In this document: piece by piece, positions 39,119 to 45,771 of the stretch | Numbering within the stretch: the first letter of the stretch is position 1 | How the letters are laid out: each line of letters begins with the position of its first letter | Source of the DNA: Thalassomonas actiniarum | GTDB taxonomy: Bacteria > Pseudomonadota > Gammaproteobacteria > Enterobacterales > Alteromonadaceae | NCBI RefSeq assembly: GCF_000948975.2 | Contig: NZ_CP059735.1 | Coordinates: 2,294,001 to 2,358,000 of the forward strand | Direction: 5' to 3' | DNA: 64,000 nucleotides | Notes under the pieces: generated by a model | Seen by the model: the letters and a program-made list of their open reading frames with translations, nothing else | What the model was told of the DNA's origin: nothing | Database searches by the model: none | Position numbers and translations under genes: made by a program

Positions 39119-39173
39119 AAAATCACTTAGTAACTAAAAAAGGTAGTCGAGAAAATTAACAGGTCAAATTTTT
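39119..39173. repeat. Duplicated upstream element, copy 2
   Basis: Partner of 36866-36920, about 135 nt before the start of protease copy 2. The 14-nt piece ACTAAGTACTGGCT is also repeated at 39063-39076, so order and spacing are kept, as expected for a duplicated control region. Confidence 0.75.
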
Positions 39174-39386
39174 ATTTTCACGTGTTGCGCACTTTTTGTT
39201 CACAAAATATACAATTTTATTACATTCGAAAAATTGGATGTTTAGCTAAGTCTTTCTTATGAGGTGACTTTATTTGATCTGGATCAAGTTGTTGGTTGTC
39301 GGTGAAAATATTTAAAAAAAATGAAAAATACCCTGCTTTAGCAAAAAGTAGCCCGGGGAAATTTAAAAATTAACGGTTAGATTCTG

Positions 39387-39392
39387 TATAAT
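39387..39392 (+). promoter_or_regulatory. Possible -10 box for rsuA
   Basis: TATAAT lies 38 nt before the rsuA start. No good -35 is visible at 17 nt, so this is only a candidate. Confidence 0.35.
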
Positions 39393-39429
39393 GATCTCTT
39401 TTTGTCACTACTGAACATCATTAAAGAAC

Positions 39430-40125
39430 ATGCGCCTGGATAAATATATTTGTAAAAGTACCGAACTAACGAGAAATGAAGCGAAAAAGCTGTTAAAAAC
39501 CGGTTTGGTGAGAGTCAATGATGAAGTGGTTAAAAATGGCGCTTTGCAGCTGAGTGATACTTGCCAGGTCGCTGTTGAAGGCCAGTTATTAACCAAACGC
39601 TCAGCCCGCTATATCATGATGTTTAAGCCGCTTGATACCATATGCTCTAATGTGGATGAAGTGCACCCGTCGGTGTTGCATTTTCTTGATGTCGATAAAG
39701 CTTTTGACCTGCATATTGCCGGTCGCCTGGACGTTGATACCACAGGTTTGGTGTTAATCACCGATGACGGCCAGTGGTCACATCAAATTACTTCCCCCCG
39801 TAAAGCGTGTCAGAAGCGATACCGGGTATGGTTGGATGAAGCTATTGCCCCGTCTGTTGCCGAAGCATTCGCCCGCGGCGTACAGCTTAAAGGTGAGTCA
39901 ACACTTACTCAACCGGCACAATTGGAAGTGATAAATGAACGGGAAGTATTACTGACGATAATGGAAGGGAAGTACCATCAGGTAAAACGTATGTTTGCCG
40001 CGGTTGGCAATCATGTGGTGGGTCTGCACCGGGAAAAAATTGGCGAAATCACCCTGGATGAGCAACTTGAGCCGGGTCAGTGGCGTTATCTGACCGAGCA
40101 GGAAGTTGCTTCGGTGCGCCGGTAA
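39430..40125 (+). CDS. rsuA: 16S rRNA pseudouridine-516 synthase
   Basis: A 231-residue RsuA-family enzyme. An N-terminal S4 RNA-binding domain (MRLDKYICKSTELTRNEA) is followed by the catalytic core with GRLDVDTTGLVL; the nucleophilic Asp is Asp101. The C-terminal YHQVKRMFAAVGNHVVGLHRE matches E. coli RsuA and separates it from RluB/RluE. It converts U516 of 16S rRNA to pseudouridine. Monocistronic. Confidence 0.94.
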   Translation: MRLDKYICKSTELTRNEAKKLLKTGLVRVNDEVVKNGALQLSDTCQVAVEGQLLTKRSARYIMMFKPLDTICSNVDEVHPSVLHFLDVDKAFDLHIAGRLDVDTTGLVLITDDGQWSHQITSPRKACQKRYRVWLDEAIAPSVAEAFARGVQLKGESTLTQPAQLEVINEREVLLTIMEGKYHQVKRMFAAVGNHVVGLHREKIGEITLDEQLEPGQWRYLTEQEVASVRR

Positions 40126-40171
40126 AATAAGGTCCAAGCGGCCCGGAAATAATGCCGGGCCGGTTAAGTTA

Positions 40172-40792
40172 TTAAGTACTTTTTTTCTTACGGGATAAAG
40201 CAAAACCTGCCAGTCCCAGTCCGAATAAGGCTAAAGAGCCGGGCTCAGGTACCGAGGAAGAGAGTTCCCCGGTAAAGCCGATATTATTAAAATCGACCTG
40301 GCCATTGTCGCCGCTGATAACGGCATTGACATACTGGACATTGGACGGAAACGACAGGGCATAATCTTCGGCGGACAGGGCGGTGCTGCCCAGGGCCGGC
40401 ATGACATTTAGCAGGCTGCCGACCAGGTTGTGTGCGCTGTCAAAGAAATTAAAATCTATGTTATCCACATCATAACCTTCGCCAAAATAGTTCCAAAAGT
40501 GCAAGGTGGTCAGGTTATATTCCATGCCAAAGTCGAAATCGAGCTCCAGGTTTCCGCCGTTGATCCAGACATGGGTGTTCTGGGCATGAGTCTCTATGGC
40601 CTCGGCTGACGGGGCATCTATAATACTGGCCAGGGAATCTGCAGTGCTGCGGTTGGAAAAAGGCTCTGCCGCCATGCTGCTGCCCAGTGAAACCGAGATA
40701 TTTTCATGGTTCAGGTAAATGGGAGTTGCACCGGCGGCCTTGCAAAGGCCTGCTAATACTAAGGTTAAGGTAGTTAATTTGAATTTGCTCAT
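40172..40792 (-). CDS. PEP-CTERM sorting-signal protein
   Basis: A 206-residue exported protein. The start is taken at the ATG at 40792, with GGAGTGG before it; a GTG lies 6 nt further back. An N-terminal signal (to about AAGA) and a C-terminal tripartite PEP-CTERM signal are clear: VPEPGS, a hydrophobic helix LALFGLGLAGFAL, and SRKKK. Such proteins are processed by exosortase/EpsH and often go with exopolysaccharide. The middle part is beta-rich (YNLTTLHFWNYFGEGYDVD), like discoidin/carbohydrate-binding-type folds, but that is a guess. No exosortase or EPS genes are in this window. Confidence 0.88.
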   Translation of the reverse strand: MSKFKLTTLTLVLAGLCKAAGATPIYLNHENISVSLGSSMAAEPFSNRSTADSLASIIDAPSAEAIETHAQNTHVWINGGNLELDFDFGMEYNLTTLHFWNYFGEGYDVDNIDFNFFDSAHNLVGSLLNVMPALGSTALSAEDYALSFPSNVQYVNAVISGDNGQVDFNNIGFTGELSSSVPEPGSLALFGLGLAGFALSRKKKST

Positions 40793-40864
40793 ATCCACTC
40801 CGTGATTATTGTTGTTATTTAAGTTGTGTTCGAATTTTTGCCAGAAAATGAGTTGGCTGTATTA

Positions 40865-41383
40865 TTAAGCTTTATTAATGATTTGTTCCTGCTCTTTTGT
40901 TATCCGGGCGCTGTGCTCTTGCCTGGTGGTCTGCTTTGCGGCTTCTTCGGTGATCTCATCTATTTGCTGTTGTAAGGCTGCCAGTTGCTCGGCTTTTTGC
41001 TCATCGGTTAAGTTTTTATTTGCGGCAACCTTCTGCATTTGCTCCTCGAGCTCTTCCAGTTTCTCCCTGTCTACTCCGGTACGCTGGTCCAGAGTGCCCT
41101 GGATGGCTTTTTCCATAAAGTCTTCACGGCTGACTTTGGCCGGTGCCATTGCCTGTCTGCTGCGCTCGACCGCCTGGTTGCTTGCCAGGGCCTGATATCT
41201 GTCCACCGGATCCTGCTGATGCGTTTGTCCCCCGGCGGCGGCGATGGCGGCAGGGGAGATAGTGACACTGTCGTTTTGGCCCTGATGGTTATCCGGTTGG
41301 TTTGCATCGGATAATTTTTGATATGGATTACCGGTATCAAGGCGGGTAGCCGGGGCATATAAATTTAATCCGTTAATATTCAT
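40865..41383 (-). CDS. Hypothetical coiled-coil protein
   Basis: A 172-residue, highly charged protein. The N-terminus is Asn/Gln/Ser-rich with the motif SVTISPAAIAAAGG, of a kind often found at the start of small motility- or surface-associated proteins. Residues 90-165 form a long amphipathic, probably coiled-coil helix (EKLEELEEQMQKVAANKNL). No signal peptide or membrane helix. AGGACAA precedes the ATG. It does not belong to a family I can name. Confidence 0.65.
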   Translation of the reverse strand: MNINGLNLYAPATRLDTGNPYQKLSDANQPDNHQGQNDSVTISPAAIAAAGGQTHQQDPVDRYQALASNQAVERSRQAMAPAKVSREDFMEKAIQGTLDQRTGVDREKLEELEEQMQKVAANKNLTDEQKAEQLAALQQQIDEITEEAAKQTTRQEHSARITKEQEQIINKA

Positions 41384-41794
41384 GAGCGTTGTCCTGATGG
41401 AATTGTTGCTGTTCCTATTATTTGCTTACGCTACTTACTTTGTATAAAGGAAAGGCAACAATCAGGCCAAAGCGCTTATTCGGCTATTTAAAGCTTTCTG
41501 GCGGCTTACCCTCTGAAATCTTTTGAAATTGTGGCTATATTTTGCCGTTTTTTGCCTGGCTTTTGTGGCAAGGGGCAAGTTTATGCCGGGGGGAAGTGGT
41601 ATTATCGGGCTTTGTTTGCATTTAGTGTCGCTGTTAATTATCCATTGCGGTATTAAAAGTTCAGCTATACGGGGGATTATCAGGATATCAGGGTTGCATT
41701 TAATACCGGGCGGGTCACTGACATAGCTGAAACGCTTATTGCCGTTGACTCGCCCGGCTTTTGCTCCGTTTACGCCATAGTCAAGCTTACGTCG
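41384..41794. other. Intergenic region, no supported gene
   Basis: 411 nt between two minus-strand genes. A 67-codon plus-strand frame (41523-41726) begins with TTG and lacks a ribosome site. A TATACA-type -10 on the minus strand (near 41441-41446) may serve the coiled-coil gene. Confidence 0.35.
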
Positions 41795-42082
41795 TTAACA
41801 TGACTTCTTGCGGCTAAGCACTCTCCAACGTTCTTGCATCTCGCCTATTTTCTCCCGGTAGCCGATAACCTGGTATTTGAGCCAATAGCACAGGTGCCTG
41901 ATACCTTCACTGGTGTGCTCCGTGATGCATTCGGGCTCGCGGGTAACCGCTGAAAATGCATCGAACAGGAAGGCGCATTCTTCGCTGAATTTGTCAAAAT
42001 CCTCACTTAGATTGGCAAAATCGCTCGACAGCTGTTCCCTTTTGATTGCATCTTCAGTAAGTGGCAGGTTTGATTCAGACAT
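41795..42082 (-). CDS. Small hypothetical protein, translationally coupled
   Basis: A 95-residue acidic, helical protein with no signal. A very strong ribosome site, GGGAGGAAG, lies 5 nt before the ATG. Its first 8 nt overlap the end of the small frame at 42075-42236 (shared ATGTCTGA), so the two are probably translated in a coupled way. The sequence has four Cys (35, 52, 65, 95), an EGIRHLCYWLKYQV stretch and a basic end (RKKSC). I recognise no family. Confidence 0.7.
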   Translation of the reverse strand: MSESNLPLTEDAIKREQLSSDFANLSEDFDKFSEECAFLFDAFSAVTREPECITEHTSEGIRHLCYWLKYQVIGYREKIGEMQERWRVLSRKKSC

Positions 42083-42236
42083 GACAGCTTCCTCCCTTGC
42101 CGATTAACTGTGTGTAGTTGCCGGCATAAGCTGATGGCGGCTGCCTGACGGTGGGGGTTGGTATATTTTCTGTTAGACTTTCTGTTAGGTAAGCTTTAAC
42201 CGAGTGAAACTCTGGCATATCATTAGGATTAGCCAT
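42075..42236 (-). CDS. 53-residue small protein upstream of and overlapping the 95-residue gene
   Basis: A short frame running ATG (42236) to TGA (42075-42077), with GAGG about 9 nt before the start. The peptide begins MANPNDMPEFHSVKAYL, has a direct LTES/LTEN repeat, a Pro-rich middle (IPTPTVRQPPSAY) and ends LIGKGGSCHV. The start codon of the next gene lies inside its last codons. Support is the ribosome site and the overlap; there is no homology I can cite. It may be a real small protein or a leader controlling the next gene. Confidence 0.5.
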   Translation of the reverse strand: MANPNDMPEFHSVKAYLTESLTENIPTPTVRQPPSAYAGNYTQLIGKGGSCHV

Positions 42237-42619
42237 GATGGATACCTCATATATCTGTTGTGGTTAGCTGTCTCTGAGTGTGAGCGCACTTAGGGGCAGC
42301 GCTTGGTTTATCTGCTGGTTTTCTGCTTTAAACACCTCTGCTGACGGGGAATTCACCTGTTAGTGATAGTACAAAATACCGGAAAAATCCCCCTGGGCTG
42401 GCATTTAATATTTATGTCAATTGCCTGCACTGTATCGATAGCAGTACGAAAACATCAACCATATGAAATATATGAATAAAAACAGATGTTGATGACCTGT
42501 TACAGGGCAGCAACAGTCAACGCAAACCTAGCCTGTTATCGCCAGGGGAACAGGGCTTTTGACATTCCTGTTGGATAAAGGCAAAGTAAGGCCAACTCAA
42601 ATTATCTAAGTTATTGTCT
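42237..42619. other. Divergent intergenic region
   Basis: 383 nt between the minus-strand small genes and the dipeptidase. No gene, tRNA or strong hairpin seen. CATCAAC (42453-42459) and GTTGATG (near 42487) are loosely inverted half sites. Confidence 0.35.
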
Positions 42620-43900
42620 ATGAAAACTTTATCTAAAAATAAACCTAAATTTGCCTTCCCCTTGGCCACTAAGGTGCTGCTGACCTCTGCGGTAATGGCA
42701 TTCACCCTGGGCGGCTGCCAAAGTCAGCACAGTACAGAGGCAAAAAATCAGCAAGCTTCGGCAAAGTTGGCGCATATGGAGCAGGCCCGTGCGATTGCCA
42801 GGAAGTACCTGGTCACCGATACCCATATTGATGTGCCTTACCGTCTTGAAGAAGCCTTTGAAGATGTCAGCGAGCATACCGCGCACGGTGATTTTGATTA
42901 TCCAAGAGCCGTTGACGGCGGCCTTAATGCTCCTTTTATGTCTATTTATATTCCGGCTGCTTTGGAGCCAAGCGGCGGCAGTAAGGCGATGGCGGATAAG
43001 TTGATTGATATGGTTGAAGCCATGGTGAAAGATGCCCCAAACAAGTTTGCCCTGGCATACTCTACCCGGGAGTTGGAGCAAAACTTTGCCCGTGGCGTGA
43101 TGTCACTCCCGTTGGGCATGGAAAACGGCAGCCCGATTGAAGGGGATTTAGCGAACTTAAAGCACTTTTATGATCGCGGCATCCGCTATATTACCCTGAC
43201 ACATTCAAAAGCGAACCATATTTCCGACTCTTCTTATGACAGTGAACGTCCGGCCGGCGGCTTGACCGATTTTGGTAAAACCCTGGTAACAGAAATGAAT
43301 AAGCTTGGGGTGATGGTCGATGTTTCCCATATCTCGGATGATGCCTTTTATCAGGTGATGGCTATTTCCAAAGCGCCGGTGATTGCCTCGCATTCCTCAG
43401 CGCGGCATTTTACCCCGGGGTTTGAGCGCAATATGGATGACGATATGATCAAGGCTCTGGCGAAAAATGGCGGTGTGATCCAGATTAATTTCGGCTCTAC
43501 CTTCATTTCCCAATCCTCGATAGATAACTACAATGCCTTCAAAAAGGCCAGAGAAGCCTATATGTCGGCTAATAAGCTGACCCAGGACAGTCCGGAAGTT
43601 GAAGCCTTCCAGGAAGAATACCGTAAGAAAACGCCGTTTATCTTTGCAACTTTAGATGACGTGCTGGATCATTTTGATCATGTGGTAAAGCTGGTGGGGA
43701 TAGATCATGTCGGTATCGGCTCGGATTATGACGGTGTTGGTGACAGTTTGCCGGCAGGCCTTAAAGATGTTTCCACCTATCCTAATTTGATCGCCGGTTT
43801 ATTAAAACGCGGTTACAGCGAGCAGGATATTGTCAAGATCCTTTCCGGTAACCTTATTCGTGTATGGCAGCAGGTGGAAGAGTACGCCGCCGGTCATTAA
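42620..43900 (+). CDS. Membrane dipeptidase (peptidase M19), lipoprotein
   Basis: Start at the ATG at 42620; a TTG 6 nt upstream is less likely. 426 residues. The export signal ends in LGGC, a lipobox, so the enzyme is probably anchored by lipid. M19 motifs with zinc ligands are visible: TDTHIDVPYR, PLGMENG, VDVSHIS, SHSSARHF and GIGSDYDG. Renal-dipeptidase-type enzymes hydrolyse dipeptides, including ones with D-residues in the C-terminal position. Located at the periplasmic or outer face. The gene is followed by a weak hairpin and then two small peptide genes. Confidence 0.92.
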   Translation: MKTLSKNKPKFAFPLATKVLLTSAVMAFTLGGCQSQHSTEAKNQQASAKLAHMEQARAIARKYLVTDTHIDVPYRLEEAFEDVSEHTAHGDFDYPRAVDGGLNAPFMSIYIPAALEPSGGSKAMADKLIDMVEAMVKDAPNKFALAYSTRELEQNFARGVMSLPLGMENGSPIEGDLANLKHFYDRGIRYITLTHSKANHISDSSYDSERPAGGLTDFGKTLVTEMNKLGVMVDVSHISDDAFYQVMAISKAPVIASHSSARHFTPGFERNMDDDMIKALAKNGGVIQINFGSTFISQSSIDNYNAFKKAREAYMSANKLTQDSPEVEAFQEEYRKKTPFIFATLDDVLDHFDHVVKLVGIDHVGIGSDYDGVGDSLPAGLKDVSTYPNLIAGLLKRGYSEQDIVKILSGNLIRVWQQVEEYAAGH

Positions 43901-43914
43901 TTCCTACTGATATA

Positions 43915-43941
43915 AACGGGGTTGATATTACCAACCCCGTT
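43915..43941 (+). terminator. Weak hairpin after the dipeptidase gene
   Basis: A 10-bp perfect stem (AACGGGGTTG / CAACCCCGTT) with a 7-nt loop, 15 nt after the stop. No T-run follows, so termination may be partial and read-through into the peptide genes is possible. Confidence 0.5.
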
Positions 43942-44136
43942 CATGTCTTGCCCCTTTCCTCGTTACCTCTGCCAATGCTTTTTTGATGATATGTTGGGCG
44001 ATTTTGATTGATTTCACTGTTATTTGTTGTTTTTTTAATGTGCTTTACAGGGATATTTCAAGTTTTTACCTGTACGAAAGAATAGACTTTTATCGTCCAA
44101 TTGGGACGTAAATTGTTGTAATAACAGGAAGAAAAA

Positions 44137-44295
44137 ATGAAATTAAAACTTAACAAAAAGAAACTGGTTAACTTGTCTGAAAAAGCGCTCAAACTTGATA
44201 ATAAAGCCACCAAGAAAGTCGCCGGTGCCAGCATCTTTCAATGTCCGGGTAATGGCGGCGGTACAGAGCATCTAGGCAAAAACAACGATTATTAA
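44137..44295 (+). CDS. RiPP-type precursor peptide A
   Basis: A 52-residue peptide gene with AGGAAGA 4 nt before the ATG. The leader, MKLKLNKKKLVNLSEKALK continuing to KKVAGA, is lysine/leucine-rich and ends in a double-Gly-type site, as in the leader group of class I lanthipeptide-like natural product precursors of marine gammaproteobacteria and Bacteroidetes. The core (SIFQCPGNGGGTEHLGKNNDY in part) has one Cys, a Gly run and a Tyr end. No modification enzyme or peptidase-transporter is next to it. A leader-sharing second gene follows at 44435. Homology is recalled, not searched. Confidence 0.75.
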   Translation: MKLKLNKKKLVNLSEKALKLDNKATKKVAGASIFQCPGNGGGTEHLGKNNDY

Positions 44296-44434
44296 TTGAG
44301 TGTTTAGATTTAAATGAAATAACGCTTGGCAGTATTGTATTTTATATAAAGTGCCGGGCGTTAACATTTGATAAAGAGGGAATATAGTTCCCGGTTGAGC
44401 CTTGATTTTTATTTATTTTTAGAGGGAATTTAAA

Positions 44435-44605
44435 ATGAAATTAAAACTGAATAAAAAGAAACTGATTAATTTATCTGAAAAAGCCGTTCAGCTGGATAAT
44501 AAAGCCACGAACAAAGTTGGCGGCGGTGCTTTTACTGAAAAAGAGTCTTGCAGAATGTGTCCTACGGGCGGTGATATCAATTGCCCTACGGTACAATGTA
44601 ATTAA
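44435..44605 (+). CDS. RiPP-type precursor peptide B
   Basis: A 56-residue peptide gene with AGAGGGAA upstream of its ATG. Residues 1-30 are almost the same as in peptide A (MKLKLNKKKLINLSEKAV, then LDNKATNKVGGG), but the core is unrelated: AFTEKESCRMCPTGGDINC followed by PTVQCN. It has four Cys (39, 42, 50, 55) and several Thr/Ser, so thioether or disulfide rings are possible. The conserved leader with divergent cores is the usual sign of ribosomal peptide precursors acted on by shared enzymes, which must be elsewhere in the genome. Confidence 0.78.
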   Translation: MKLKLNKKKLINLSEKAVQLDNKATNKVGGGAFTEKESCRMCPTGGDINCPTVQCN

Positions 44606-45411
44606 TGCATGTTTTGCCGGTAAATAACCCTCAAAAGGGCTGATGCATGATATGTACATAATTTACTTTGACTGGAGACTATAGCGAATGTCAGTATTAT
44701 TGGCGAGGGCAATAGTAGATATGTCACTGTTTGCAATGTTTTTTCCCTTGATTAACTAGAGTGGGATCTCTGTTATCAGCCCTATGAAAGTTAATAAAAA
44801 ACACAGCCTTGGCTGTGTTTTTTCATTTTAAGTCTTCGTTTTTACTTATAGGGGCGGTAGCTTTCTTCTTGATTCCCAGCTCTGATGACGAGCGCTATTA
44901 TTTTCCCCTATCATAAAGCCACCTTAATTTCTTAAATCTGCATTTAGCTTTTTCCTCGCTTGTAACGATAACATCGGGATCTTTTAATTTATTTACCTAA
45001 AGGCTGGTATTGTTAAAAATATCATTTGTGGCTATGTCTTTTATTTAATTACTAATGTCTGATCGCTATGGGAAATGCCGAACATGAACGGAATTTAGTC
45101 CGACCGCTTTATCTGAAAGTTATCATTCTTGATGCAGGCCTTATGAATAAATAACAGGCTACTTTCTCTGTTTATTTGGCTGATTTTTGCAGGAAGGCGG
45201 AAAACGGCAATAGCAAGAATTCCATCAGTTATTTTACCAGTGAAATTTTTGTGAAATTACCTTTAAGTCTTTGAATTTCATAAGTTTATGCTTTGTTCTT
45301 ATGGTAGGTTTTTAGCTGCTTTTTTACTTTTTGGTGCATCAGTTATCTGGCTTTTGTCCTGGGAATATAAAGAAGCACAGTACTAATAATTAATTTTAGA
45401 AGGATGAAGTA
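44606..45411. other. Long intergenic region downstream of the peptide genes
   Basis: 806 nt. The only clear element is the terminator at 44796-44823. A 23-codon frame at 44689-44760 has GGAGACT ahead of it but is too short to support. The rest is AT-rich; the promoter for the gene at 45412 should lie in it. Confidence 0.45.
44796..44823 (+). terminator. Rho-independent terminator after the peptide genes
   Basis: A 13-bp stem (AAAAAACACAGCC / GGCTGTGTTTTTT) with a 2-nt loop ends in a T-run. It closes the unit that contains the two peptide genes. Confidence 0.9.
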
Positions 45412-45717
45412 ATGAAAAATAAAATTATCATGATTTTGCTTATGTGTTGGACGTCAATGAGTTGGGCGAAGATGCCAGACGATGGCGATCCTCCTAGTAT
45501 CAGTAGTTTTTATTATAACGGCGGCTCATTGGTTGTCGGTGAGCAGGTAACAGTTCGCTGGTTTTCGCATGGCGCAGACGAGTGCAGGTTAATCGCCGGT
45601 GGCAATGTGATGAGTGTTCCGGTGAGCGGCAGCAAAACCATCACGGTTACCAGCAGCAATATGACATTTAAACTTGATTGTATGAACCTTTACGGTCATG
45701 CCGTACGTATTATCTAG
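45412..45717 (+). CDS. Small secreted protein, possibly one Ig-like domain
   Basis: A 101-residue protein with a Sec signal (cleaved near SWA). The mature 80 residues read like a single beta-sandwich: SISSFYYNGGSLVVGEQVTVRW, in two strands, two Cys (DECRLI, LDCMNL) spaced as for an Ig disulfide, and TITVTSSNMTF. Such domains bind surfaces or partners. AAGGATGAAG precedes the ATG. Monocistronic, with its own terminator. Function unknown. Confidence 0.72.
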   Translation: MKNKIIMILLMCWTSMSWAKMPDDGDPPSISSFYYNGGSLVVGEQVTVRWFSHGADECRLIAGGNVMSVPVSGSKTITVTSSNMTFKLDCMNLYGHAVRII

Positions 45718-45732
45718 GTAGGGGATTTATTT

Positions 45733-45762
45733 GGCTGATATGACAAGATATCAGCCTTTTTT
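45733..45762 (+). terminator. Rho-independent terminator after the small secreted protein
   Basis: A 9-bp stem (GGCTGATAT / ATATCAGCC) with a 6-nt loop, followed by six T. It lies directly before the end of the convergent regulator gene. Confidence 0.9.
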
Positions 45763-45771
45763 ATTCGAAAA

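Noticed and set aside
41523-41726. 67-codon plus-strand frame with a hydrophobic stretch
   Set aside because: TTG start, no ribosome site, no homology that I recognise; lies in a region better explained as promoter DNA.
44689-44760. 23-codon hydrophobic frame after the peptide genes
   Set aside because: GGAGACT lies upstream, but the frame is too short and lacks the shared leader of the two precursor peptides.
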